Part shown: piece by piece, positions 1 to 7,628 of the stretch
How the letters are laid out: each line of letters begins with the position of its first letter
How positions within the stretch are numbered: the first letter of the stretch is position 1
The notes under the pieces: model-generated
Databases searched by the model: none
What the model saw: only the letters and a program-made list of their open reading frames with translations
Told to the model about the DNA's origin: nothing
Assembly: GCA_017619975.1 (NCBI GenBank)
Contig: JAFZRH010000082.1
Location: forward strand, 1 to 63,700
Source: Lachnospiraceae bacterium
GTDB lineage: Bacteria; Bacillota; Clostridia; Lachnospirales; Lachnospiraceae
Length of the DNA: 63,700 nt
Reading direction: 5' to 3'
Position numbers and translations under genes: made by a program

Positions 1-710
1 CAGTCCAGGCCCTCCCCGTATTCACGCGTTTTGATCTCTTCCGCATAACTTTTGCTGACCGTAGTGACCGCATCTGAAAAGACCAGCGCGCCCTGCATCA
101 TATTGCCGCATCCGCCGCTGCAAAGGGGCCCGGAACCGAACAGCTCACCCGGCAGACCGCTGATATCCATCAGATACTGGCGGTCGCAGACGCCCTGAAA
201 CTTCAGATTGTGAATCGTGAAAATGGTCGTGATATTGCGGTAGAAATCCTGATCGGCGTACCGTGTTTTCAGGTAGACCGGGATAAGACCGCTGTGCCAG
301 TCGTGGCAGTGAATGATATCCGGCTGGAAATTCAGGATCGGCAGGATCGCCAGCACCGCTTTGCAGAAGAAAGTGAATTTTTCGATATCGTAGGTATAGT
401 CCGTATAGGGACCGGAGCCGCCGAAATAGGCTTCGTTATCGATAAACCAGAAGGTGATGCCGTTCAGATTCAGTTCCCGCAGACCCAGATAACGGTCCTG
501 CCCGTTGAAATGCATCACGGTGTGCATGACGTCGGTCATCTGAGAGCGGTAGCGGGGAGAAATGCAGGTATAACAGGGCAGGACGACGCGGACGTCATAC
601 TGTTCTTTGTCAAAGGCATAGGGCAGGGATCCTGCCACGTCGGCCAGACCGCCGGTCTTGATAAAGGGAACGGCTTCCGCCGCGGCGAAGAGGACCTTCG
701 TTTTTGTCAT
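1..710 (-). CDS. glgA: Glycogen synthase, N-terminal part (cut by window edge)
   Basis: This is the first 236 residues of a GT5 glycogen/starch synthase, reading leftward and truncated by the window start. Family knowledge: it transfers glucose from ADP-glucose to a growing alpha-1,4-glucan in the cytoplasm. Visible signatures are the KTGGLADV motif at residues 18-25, which binds ADP-glucose in this family, and an HDWHSG motif in the N-terminal Rossmann domain. The ATG at 710 overlaps the stop of the upstream threonine aldolase gene by four bases (ATGA), so the two are probably translationally coupled. The C-terminal catalytic half cannot be assessed. Confidence 0.93.
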   Translation of the reverse strand, partial: MTKTKVLFAAAEAVPFIKTGGLADVAGSLPYAFDKEQYDVRVVLPCYTCISPRYRSQMTDVMHTVMHFNGQDRYLGLRELNLNGITFWFIDNEAYFGGSGPYTDYTYDIEKFTFFCKAVLAILPILNFQPDIIHCHDWHSGLIPVYLKTRYADQDFYRNITTIFTIHNLKFQGVCDRQYLMDISGLPGELFGSGPLCSGGCGNMMQGALVFSDAVTTVSKSYAEEIKTREYGEGLD

Positions 711-1780
711 GTCTGATCTCCTTTCAGAAGGCTGCATAATTGTTCCGGCTCTTCCGGGCGTGTCGCCCAGCTGCATACAAAACGTACGACGACCGTGCCG
801 TCCGGCGCATAGTCCCAGAAGCCGCCGATGTTTGCTTCCTGCAGCCTGCGGTATATTTCCGGCTTCACACGGAAAAAGATCTGGTTGGTGGGAGAGGAAA
901 CGGCGGGTTCGAAGCCGGCTGCCTGCAGGCTTTCCCGCAGCTTTTGTGCCGTTTCGACGGCATAGCAGCCGATCTGCCGGTACAGATCCCGCTCGAAAAG
1001 CCGTTTGAACTGAACACCGAGCAGCCTTCCCTTGGCCAGCATGGCGCCGTGCTGTTTTTCGATGGTAATGAAATGGGGCACGAGGCCGGGCCGGGGCAGC
1101 ACCAGCGCTTCGCCGAAAAGAGCGCCGCACTTGGTCCCGCCGATATAAAAAGCGTCGCACAGGCGCGCCAGGTCCGGCAGCTGTACGTCGTTTTCGGGAC
1201 AGGCGAGGGCATAGGCAAGACGGGCGCCGTCCGCATAGATCTTCAGTCCGAAACGGTCGGCTGCCGCGCGGATCCGGGTCAGCTCCTCCAGGGAGTAAAG
1301 CGTCCCGTACTCGGTCGGCTGTGAAAGATAGATAACACCCGGGAAGACCATATGCTCATAGGATTCGTCCGCATAGAAACGTTCGCACCAGGCGACGATG
1401 CTGTCCGCGCGGATCCTGCCGTCTTTTGCCGGAAGCGTCAGCACCTTGTGTCCCGTGAACTCGACGGCACCGGCTTCATGCACCGCGATGTGTCCGGTCT
1501 CGGCGGCCAGGACGCCTTCGTAGGGTTTCAGCAGCGCATCCAGTGCCAGCGCATTCGTCTGCGTGCCGCCGGTCAGGAAGAAAACTTCCGCTTTCGGCGC
1601 GCGGCAGGCACGGCGGATCTTCGCGGCAGCCTCCGCACAGTAATGATCGCTGCCGTAGCCGGGGGTGTTTTCCGCATTGCTGGCGATCAGCGCGCGCAAA
1701 ACGGCCGGATGGGCACCGGCGGTATAATCGGTGGACAGGATCGGTCCGGGTCGTTTGGCATTCGTACTTTTCATCCGCAT
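707..1780 (-). CDS. ltaE: Low-specificity L-threonine aldolase / beta-eliminating lyase family
   Basis: 357 residues, a normal length for the PLP-dependent threonine aldolase family (fold type I aminotransferase-like). Known members cleave L-threonine or allo-threonine to glycine and acetaldehyde. Visible are the TGGTQTNA segment that cradles the PLP phosphate, an ADGARLAYAL segment with the Asp that pairs with the PLP nitrogen, and YIGGTKCGALFG, whose Lys is the likely Schiff-base residue. The ATG at 1780 lies about 28 bases downstream of a good promoter. The gene is coupled to glgA by a four-base overlap, an unexpected pairing with no obvious pathway link. Substrate specificity cannot be told from the sequence. 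Confidence 0.88.
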   Translation of the reverse strand: MRMKSTNAKRPGPILSTDYTAGAHPAVLRALIASNAENTPGYGSDHYCAEAAAKIRRACRAPKAEVFFLTGGTQTNALALDALLKPYEGVLAAETGHIAVHEAGAVEFTGHKVLTLPAKDGRIRADSIVAWCERFYADESYEHMVFPGVIYLSQPTEYGTLYSLEELTRIRAAADRFGLKIYADGARLAYALACPENDVQLPDLARLCDAFYIGGTKCGALFGEALVLPRPGLVPHFITIEKQHGAMLAKGRLLGVQFKRLFERDLYRQIGCYAVETAQKLRESLQAAGFEPAVSSPTNQIFFRVKPEIYRRLQEANIGGFWDYAPDGTVVVRFVCSWATRPEEPEQLCSLLKGDQT

Positions 1781-1807
1781 ACCTCAGAGCAAGTGTCTTG
1801 CAGCTCG

Positions 1808-1836
1808 AGTATACTTCATATTTTCAGGCTTGGCAA
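1808..1836 (-). promoter_or_regulatory. Sigma-A-type promoter for ltaE-glgA
   Basis: On the minus strand TTGCCA (1831-1836) and TATACT (1808-1813) are separated by 17 bases, close to the vegetative consensus. It lies just upstream of the ltaE start. Confidence 0.7.
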
Positions 1837-1899
1837 GGGAAGAAAAACGCAAAAGCAGGGGAAAAGAACGGCGGCCGGCAGCCGGACAGGAGAAAAAAC

Positions 1900-1927
1900 T
1901 TGCAATTTTGTTAAAAACGTTTATAAT
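1900..1927 (+). promoter_or_regulatory. Sigma-A-type promoter for the Sel1/two-component operon
   Basis: TTGCAA at 1900-1905 and TATAAT at 1922-1927 with a 16-base spacer, about 40 bases before the Sel1-repeat gene. It diverges from the ltaE promoter. Confidence 0.7.
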
Positions 1928-1968
1928 ATAAACAAATAATCGGAAAATTAAAGAGGCGTCCGAATTCT

Positions 1969-2562
1969 ATGAGCGATTCTGCGGAAAAGAGTTATGAGGA
2001 ATATCAGGAGCTGCTCCGGCAAGGCATCCGCCCGAAAGCCGGCCTGGCTCTGATGGTTTCCGCCATCATGGGATATCTTCCCGCGCAGGCCGAACTGGGC
2101 TATAAATATCTGAACGGGATCCTTTTCCCGCAGGACTATACCCAGGCGATGCGCTGGCTGAGCGCAGCTGCCGAAAAAGACGATCTGGATTCCATCGTCA
2201 ATCTGGCCATCATGTATATGTACGGCTACGGCACCAGGACCGACGGCCCCAAAGCCGTCGAGCTGCTGGAAAAAGCCATCCGGGCGGAACACCCTTCCGC
2301 AGGCCGCTTTATGGGACTCTGCTATGAAAAAGGGATCGGCCGGGAGAAGAGCGCCGAAAAAGCCGTGGAATGGTATCGCTGGGGCGCGGAAAAAGGGGAT
2401 GCCGGCGCCGCGTATCTGCTGGCAGACGCGTATGAAAACGGCAAAGGGATCCGCTTAGACAGAGAAGAGGCCGTCCGCTGGTATGAAGCGGCGGCTGCCG
2501 AAGAGGGCGAGGAAGCCGAAATGGCGAAAAAAGCCCTTGCCAAACTGAAAGGAAACGCATAA
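1969..2562 (+). CDS. Sel1-repeat (TPR-like) protein
   Basis: 197 residues without a signal peptide, built from about four Sel1-like repeats of roughly 36 residues (A..LG..Y..G......A..W...AA pattern), covering residues 25-185. Sel1 repeats form alpha-solenoids that act as protein-binding scaffolds. It begins an operon with the histidine kinase and response regulator immediately downstream (38 bases to the preferred kinase start), so a role as adaptor in that signalling pathway is possible, but that is inference. The start codon follows a plausible AAAGAGG ribosome site. Confidence 0.82.
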   Translation: MSDSAEKSYEEYQELLRQGIRPKAGLALMVSAIMGYLPAQAELGYKYLNGILFPQDYTQAMRWLSAAAEKDDLDSIVNLAIMYMYGYGTRTDGPKAVELLEKAIRAEHPSAGRFMGLCYEKGIGREKSAEKAVEWYRWGAEKGDAGAAYLLADAYENGKGIRLDREEAVRWYEAAAAEEGEEAEMAKKALAKLKGNA

Positions 2563-2600
2563 GACAGGTGCCGGAGCAAGGAAAAAAAGAAGGCTTTCGG

Positions 2601-3980
2601 ATGGAAGCGGAAAAACTGCCGCAGCTGTTCTGCGGTCTGCTTCTGATCCTGCTCGGCGCGTTTATGCCGCGGATTTTTCATGAATCCGTCTTTCCTGTCC
2701 TGAAATATTACCGGCTGTCGCTGGCGGAAGAGAGCATTCACCTGATCACTTCGGCCGGACTTCTGGTTACCATGAATATTCTGCGGGCTGTCCCGCATTA
2801 CGTAGGGGTCTACTGGGTGGCGGATTCCCTGAACCTACGCCGGGGGAAGAAGCGGATCGCGCTCTTTGATGCCGCGCTGATCCTGATCCTCCTGCTGCTG
2901 ACCTATCGGCTGATCGAGGCGATCAATCAGATCCATTACGATTTCGGCCTGCCGGCCTTCCTGATGGCCGCGATCATCCTCCTTTACGATCTGTTGGATT
3001 ACAATTACGTTTCCCTGTTCAAACGGACACTGTTCATTCTGACGTCCCTGATGGCGGTTCAGTTTCTGGATATCATGCCGGCGGCATCCTTTCTCCCGGT
3101 CGGCCGCGGAGAACTGTCCCGCTATATCAAGACCGCGGCCACTGTCCTGGAAATTGAACAGCAGCTTAACGTGCTGGCGCTGGTCGGTTTTGTTACGCTG
3201 ACGCTGATCTCGCTGATGCTTTTTATTCTGATCCGGGACGAAAACGGTCTGCGGGAGATCTCTTCCCTGCGGGAAGCCAACGCCCGCATGCGGATGGAAA
3301 CGTATGCCAGCGAGATCCAGAACCGTACGTTCCGGGAGATGCAGTATCTGGTTCACGATCTGAAATCCCCCCTGTCCGTCATACGAACGCTGGAGGGAGT
3401 CCTGCGGATCCAGGAGGAGTCGGAAACTCCGGAAAAGAAAGAACTGTTCGACCGCATGGAAAAAGCGACGGATCAGATGAGCAACCGGATCTCGCAGCTG
3501 CTGACGCCCGACCGCAAGGAAGCGTTTACGGTGAGAGAGCTTCTGCACGACGTGATGCAGCAGATCTCGATCGAGGCGTATGCTCCCTACGTAAGCACAC
3601 GGTCGGAGATCGACGATGACGTACTGTACGCCAATCAGATGCTTTTATCCCGCTCGCTGGTCAACCTGATTCAGAATGCCGTGCAGGCGGTGCCGGAGGA
3701 CAGAACGCCCGAGATCGTGCTCGGCGCCTGCCGGGAAGACGGGCAGATCGTTCTTTCCGTCACAGATAACGGCATCGGCGTGACGCGGCAGCAGCAGGAG
3801 AATATCTGGAAACACGGATATTCGGGAAAGAACAGTTCCGGAATGGGACTTGCTTTTGTCAAGATGGCGGTGGAACGCTCCGGCGGGCAGATCCGTATGC
3901 AATCCAGATGGCAGGAGGGGACGGAGATCTCCCTTGTGCTTCCGGGAGAAGGAAAGGAAGAAATCGATGGTGAACGATAA
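2601..3980 (+). CDS. Membrane sensor histidine kinase
   Basis: About 459 residues. The first 220 hold roughly six hydrophobic segments with no clear extracellular sensor domain; a short linker leads to a dimerisation/phosphoacceptor region with HDLKSPL (His 252), then an HATPase_c domain with N-box (NLIQNAVQAV), G1 box (DNGIGV) and G2 box (GMGLAFVK). All catalytic boxes look intact. I prefer ATG 2601, which has AAGAAGG seven bases upstream, over the in-frame GTG at 2568. Its end overlaps the response regulator gene by 14 bases, so they form a coupled pair. The signal is unknown; the multi-helix input suggests a membrane or intramembrane cue. Confidence 0.88.
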   Translation: MEAEKLPQLFCGLLLILLGAFMPRIFHESVFPVLKYYRLSLAEESIHLITSAGLLVTMNILRAVPHYVGVYWVADSLNLRRGKKRIALFDAALILILLLLTYRLIEAINQIHYDFGLPAFLMAAIILLYDLLDYNYVSLFKRTLFILTSLMAVQFLDIMPAASFLPVGRGELSRYIKTAATVLEIEQQLNVLALVGFVTLTLISLMLFILIRDENGLREISSLREANARMRMETYASEIQNRTFREMQYLVHDLKSPLSVIRTLEGVLRIQEESETPEKKELFDRMEKATDQMSNRISQLLTPDRKEAFTVRELLHDVMQQISIEAYAPYVSTRSEIDDDVLYANQMLLSRSLVNLIQNAVQAVPEDRTPEIVLGACREDGQIVLSVTDNGIGVTRQQQENIWKHGYSGKNSSGMGLAFVKMAVERSGGQIRMQSRWQEGTEISLVLPGEGKEEIDGER

Positions 3981-4581
3981 AAAGATCACGATCCTATGCA
4001 TCGACGATAACGAGGACGTCTGTTTTTCCCTGAAGACCCTGTTTCAGACGCAGGGGTGGAATACGGTGACGGCCGGGAACGTTCGGGACGGGCTTGCCGT
4101 GTTCCGGCAGGTCCGGCCGCAGCTGGTGCTGATCGATTACCATATGCCCGGGATCAACGGACTGGAAGGGGTCCGGATGATCCGGGCAATCTCCAACAGC
4201 GTGCCGATCATCGTGCTGACGATCGATGAGGATCAGGAAGTGGCCAACGCCTTTCTGGAAGCCGGCGCCAGTGACTTTGCCTTAAAACCCATCAAGGCGC
4301 CGGATACCATCAGCCGGATCAAGCTGCACTTAAAGCTCCTGGAGCAGCAGCAGTCTTATCTGGTGGATAAGGGCATCAACCGGGAGACGCTGAACCTGAT
4401 CGTCGGTTTTATGGAGAAGCAGTCCGATCCGATCACGTCCCGGGAAATTGCCGAAGGGACCGGGCTGGCGTATCAGACCGTAAGCCGCTATCTGCAGTAT
4501 ATGACGGCCCAGAAGATCGTCAGCAATGAGAGCAATTACGGGAAGGTCGGCCGGCCCAGACAGTTCTATAAACTGCAGTGA
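3967..4581 (+). CDS. Response regulator, receiver plus winged-helix output (DcuR/CitB-like layout)
   Basis: 204 residues. The receiver domain has the acidic pair D13-D14, phosphoacceptor D57 (LIDYHMPG), T85 and K107, all intact. A C-terminal helix-turn-helix region (REIAEGTGLAYQTVSRYLQ) ends in a GRPRQFY segment, an arrangement like CitB/DcuR-type regulators. The ATG at 3967 lies inside the end of the kinase gene, in another frame, giving tight coupling. Likely targets are nearby: the NagA-like/tat/ggt block follows on the same strand, but no operator is evident. Target assignment is inference. Confidence 0.88.
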   Translation: MVNDKKITILCIDDNEDVCFSLKTLFQTQGWNTVTAGNVRDGLAVFRQVRPQLVLIDYHMPGINGLEGVRMIRAISNSVPIIVLTIDEDQEVANAFLEAGASDFALKPIKAPDTISRIKLHLKLLEQQQSYLVDKGINRETLNLIVGFMEKQSDPITSREIAEGTGLAYQTVSRYLQYMTAQKIVSNESNYGKVGRPRQFYKLQ

Positions 4582-4679
4582 CGCGGTCCGCCGGTACCGA
4601 AGAAATATGAGATTATTATAGACTGTAAGCTTCTTTATTTGATATTATAGAGTCGAATATTTGTATAAATGGAGTTTTC

Positions 4680-5837
4680 ATGCTGATAATTAACGGAAAA
4701 CTGCTGCTGCCGAGAGAGTTTAATTATCACGATCTGCGGATTGAAAACGGAAGAATCAAAGAGATCCTTCCCTTCCGTTCCGGTTGTCAGGATGAAGAAA
4801 TATATGACGCAAGAGGCAGTATCGTGATCCCCGGCCTGATCGATCTGGAGGTCCACGGAGCCTGCGGCTACGATATGTCCGATGCCTGCGGAGAAGCCTA
4901 TGAAGCCATCTCGAACTATCTGATTCGGCACGGTGTAACGACGTATGTCGGCGCGATCGACTCTTTCAGCGAGGAGATCCTGGAAGAAGCCTATGCGGCG
5001 GCAGGAGACTGGATCCGGTCGGACCATTTCGGGGCGAAGATGATCGGGCTGAATATGCGGGGGCCGTTTTTAAATCCCGCGGCGGCCGGTCATCATGACC
5101 GCTCAGCCCTGCGCAGGCCGGATGCCGCGCTCTTTGAAAAACTGCAGAACCTTTCCGGCGGGAAGATCCTGGCCGTGAACGTTTCCCCCGAACTGGAAGG
5201 CGCTGCGGAGTTTATCCGGGCCGTCTCCGGAAAGGTCCATGTTGCTCTGTCCAATTCGACGGCGGATTACGAGACCGCCCGGATGGCTTACGCGTTCCGC
5301 GCCGACTGGTGCGGCGACATCCTGTTTGACATGCCGCCCCTTACGGCGCTTGAACCGGGGCTGATCGGAGCCGCGATGGATATTGCCCGGACGGCGACGC
5401 TGCGCTATGCAAATGCCTCCGTGATCCACCCGGCCATGCTCCGGCTGGTCTATAAAGAATTTCTCAACCGTCTCTGCCTGGTCAGCGCCATGTCGGCTTT
5501 CACCGGTCTGAAACCGGGCCGCTACGAAATCGAAGGCCATACCGTCATCCATAAAGCCTTCGCGGCCAGATATGAGGACGGAACGGATGCCGGCGGCGTG
5601 CTGGCGCTGGATTCCTGCCTGCAGGACGTGCTGGGCATGGGCGCCGTGCCGGAGGATCTGGCTTACCGTTCGGTCACGGAAACCCCGGCCAAGGTGCTCG
5701 GGATCTTCGATGAGGTCGGCAGCATCGAGATCGGAAAGCGGGCGGATCTGGCGATCCTGGACCTGCACGGCTACGGCGTTCAGGCAGTCATAAGGGACGG
5801 CATTCTGATGTACGACGAAAGGAAGAATTTCGATTGA
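4680..5837 (+). CDS. NagA-like amidohydrolase-fold protein lacking catalytic residues (probable pseudoenzyme)
   Basis: 385 residues with the fold and length of N-acetylglucosamine-6-phosphate deacetylase, including N-terminal VIPGLIDLEVHG and C-terminal GSIEIGKRADLAIL. The residues that make NagA an enzyme are replaced: the HxH motif is ExH (E57, H59); the LEGPF metal ligand Glu is R127 (MRGPF); the GHS histidine is L190; the second metal His region reads DILFDMP with I214; and the catalytic Asp (LVTDA) is A270 (LVSAM). The reading frame is intact with normal codon use, so it is not decaying DNA. It overlaps the tatB-like gene. It probably binds a ligand or partner rather than deacetylating sugar phosphate. 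Confidence 0.8.
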   Translation: MLIINGKLLLPREFNYHDLRIENGRIKEILPFRSGCQDEEIYDARGSIVIPGLIDLEVHGACGYDMSDACGEAYEAISNYLIRHGVTTYVGAIDSFSEEILEEAYAAAGDWIRSDHFGAKMIGLNMRGPFLNPAAAGHHDRSALRRPDAALFEKLQNLSGGKILAVNVSPELEGAAEFIRAVSGKVHVALSNSTADYETARMAYAFRADWCGDILFDMPPLTALEPGLIGAAMDIARTATLRYANASVIHPAMLRLVYKEFLNRLCLVSAMSAFTGLKPGRYEIEGHTVIHKAFAARYEDGTDAGGVLALDSCLQDVLGMGAVPEDLAYRSVTETPAKVLGIFDEVGSIEIGKRADLAILDLHGYGVQAVIRDGILMYDERKNFD

Positions 5838-6538
5838 AGCTCGGATTCGGCGAAATATTAATGATCATCATCGTGATCCTGTTCGTGATCGGACCGGACA
5901 AGATCCCGGATTTTGCGAGAAAATTCGGGGAGGGTCTGAAAGCGTTCCGGACGGCGACGAGCGGCGTGACGAAGGAGATCCGTGAAAATGTGATCGAGCC
6001 TTTGAACGAAGCGGCGGCTCCTCTGCGGGAAGCAATGGAACCGATCAACGAGATGCGAAACGACATCAATGCGATGGCTGCGGAACTGCAGCACGACATG
6101 CAGGGCATAACGGACGACCTGAACCGGGAGGTCCAAAACCTGTCGGACGACATCAGCCAGGAAGTCCAGGCGGTATCGGATGAACTGAACAAAGCCGGTG
6201 CGGAGCTGGAAAGCGCGGCGCGCGGAGAAGAGATCCCGCCGGAAAAACAGACTTCGGAAGAGGCGGAGGACGAAGCGTCGGAAGCCTTCGGAGAAGCCGG
6301 GAAAGCGGCAGCCAAAGAAGCTGCCCCGAAAGAAACGGTGATGCCCGTCCCGGGAAAAGAAGCGGACGGTGAAATCATAAAAGAAGCGGAGGAGGCACTG
6401 CGCCGGGCCCGGGAAGAGGCCGAGCGAAAAGTCGCCGAAGCGGAAAAGGCACTGCGGGAAGCGCAGGAAGCTCTGACGAAAGTCGGCTCCGGCACCGCGC
6501 TGCCGGAAGACAGTAAAGAAACAAATCTTTCCAGTTAA
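5834..6538 (+). CDS. tatB: TatA/TatB-family protein with long coiled-coil tail
   Basis: 234 residues, longer than typical TatA (60-90) and TatB (around 170). The N terminus has the Tat signature: a short hydrophobic helix followed by FVIGPDKIPDFARKFGEG and an amphipathic helix. Residues about 55-135 form an unbroken heptad-rich helix, then an acidic/Ala-rich region and a second helix at about 180-225. The start is a TTG at 5834 overlapping the stop of the NagA-like gene. It lies 10 bases before tatA. TatB-like proteins form the substrate receptor with TatC; assignment as B rather than A rests on length and the presence of a second, shorter TatA. Confidence 0.82.
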   Translation: MKLGFGEILMIIIVILFVIGPDKIPDFARKFGEGLKAFRTATSGVTKEIRENVIEPLNEAAAPLREAMEPINEMRNDINAMAAELQHDMQGITDDLNREVQNLSDDISQEVQAVSDELNKAGAELESAARGEEIPPEKQTSEEAEDEASEAFGEAGKAAAKEAAPKETVMPVPGKEADGEIIKEAEEALRRAREEAERKVAEAEKALREAQEALTKVGSGTALPEDSKETNLSS

Positions 6539-6548
6539 AGGAGGAAAC

Positions 6549-6773
6549 ATGCAGATGTTAGTTCTTGCTTTACCTACCCTCGGTGTCACGGAGCTGATCC
6601 TGATCCTGGTGGTGATCCTGCTCATTTTCGGGCCGAAGCAGATCCCGAAGCTGGCCAAAATGTTCGGGAAGGCTTCCAAGAAATTTAAAGAAGGCCTGAA
6701 TGACGAAGAGGAAGAAGAGGAGACCAAGACCTCGGTAAAGAAGGAAAAAGCGGGTGACGAAGAAGAAGCCTAA
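6549..6773 (+). CDS. tatA: Sec-independent translocase pore protein TatA
   Basis: 74 residues: an N-terminal transmembrane helix, the hinge FGPKQIPKLAKMFGKASKKF, an amphipathic helix and an acidic/lysine-rich tail. This is the standard TatA plan; many copies assemble into the export path for folded proteins. A strong AAAGGAGG ribosome site precedes it. Its 3' end overlaps tatC by 20 bases in another frame, so it is co-expressed with tatC. Confidence 0.9.
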   Translation: MQMLVLALPTLGVTELILILVVILLIFGPKQIPKLAKMFGKASKKFKEGLNDEEEEEETKTSVKKEKAGDEEEA

Positions 6774-7554
6774 AACCAAAAAGACGGAGAACGCGGAAGG
6801 CATCATGACCGTATCCGGTCATCTGAGGGAGCTTCGGAACCGGATCGCCGTGATCCTGATCACGTTTGTGGTCGCGGTCGCGGTGTTCCTGGCCATCGCC
6901 CCGATGCTGGTCACCTTCTTTACCGATATGGGAACACGCTACGGCTATGAATTCGTTTTTATAGCCCCGCAGGAATTGCTGATGCAGCGCTTCCGCGTAG
7001 CGATCGTCGGTGCCCTGATCGTCAGTTCTCCCGTGATTCTTTTTGAGGTTTTCGGCTTTGCCAGACCGGGGCTGACAGAAAGTGAGAGCGCGACCCTCAA
7101 GGCGGCGCTGACCCTGGGCCTTCTGTTCTTTGCCATCGGCGTCCTGTTTGCCTACTTTGTCGCGATCCCCTTCATGCTGGATTTCCTGATCGGTTTAAAG
7201 TCCGACAACGATTATATCCGGGAATCCATCAGCGTGGCAAGTTACCTGGACTTTGTTCTTCTGCTGTTCACGATCTTCGGCGCGATGTTTGAAATGCCCC
7301 TGATCAGCGTGGTCCTGTCCCGCTTCGGGCTGCTGACCCCGAATATGCTGAACAAAGCCCGCCCGGTCGCCGTTATCCTGATCTTTATCATGGCGGCTGT
7401 CATCACCCCTCCGGACATCGCGTCCCAGATCCTGGTCGCCGTGCCCATGATCCTTCTCTATCTCCTGAGCACGCTTTTAAGCCGCATTTTCTACCGGAAG
7501 AGAAAGCAGAAGCAGGCAGAAGAGGAGGCAGACTCTTCCGAAGAGGAAGAATGA
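6754..7554 (+). CDS. tatC: Sec-independent translocase subunit TatC
   Basis: 266 residues with six predicted membrane helices. The conserved N-terminal HLRELRNRI segment, which with the first cytoplasmic loop recognises the twin-arginine signal, and the FEVFGFARPGLTESE region are present. The likely start is GTG 6754, inside tatA; an in-frame ATG further on (residue 18) sits just before the HLREL helix and is possible. Together with tatA and tatB-like this is a complete Tat translocase. The very next gene encodes a protein with a Tat signal. Confidence 0.93.
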   Translation: MTKKKPKTKKTENAEGIMTVSGHLRELRNRIAVILITFVVAVAVFLAIAPMLVTFFTDMGTRYGYEFVFIAPQELLMQRFRVAIVGALIVSSPVILFEVFGFARPGLTESESATLKAALTLGLLFFAIGVLFAYFVAIPFMLDFLIGLKSDNDYIRESISVASYLDFVLLLFTIFGAMFEMPLISVVLSRFGLLTPNMLNKARPVAVILIFIMAAVITPPDIASQILVAVPMILLYLLSTLLSRIFYRKRKQKQAEEEADSSEEEE

Positions 7555-7571
7555 TCCCTATCGGTACCTTA

Positions 7572-7590
7572 CGTTATCTGTGAGATAACG
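7572..7590. promoter_or_regulatory. Perfect palindrome upstream of ggt
   Basis: CGTTATCT, three bases, then AGATAACG: eight-base perfect arms in the 74-base gap between tatC and ggt. It could be an operator half-site pair or a small hairpin. No T-tract follows, so it is not a terminator. Confidence 0.45.
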
Positions 7591-7628
7591 GCTCATAAAA
7601 GAATATATTCTTAAATGGAGGACACAAC

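Noticed and set aside
4600-4679. A promoter with TTGATA and TATAAA before the NagA-like gene
   Set aside because: The spacer is 19 bases and the -10 lies only about 10 bases before the start codon, so it is not convincing.
4680-5837. nagA pseudogene by frameshift
   Set aside because: The frame is intact over 385 codons with normal codon use and a fitting length; only active-site residues differ.
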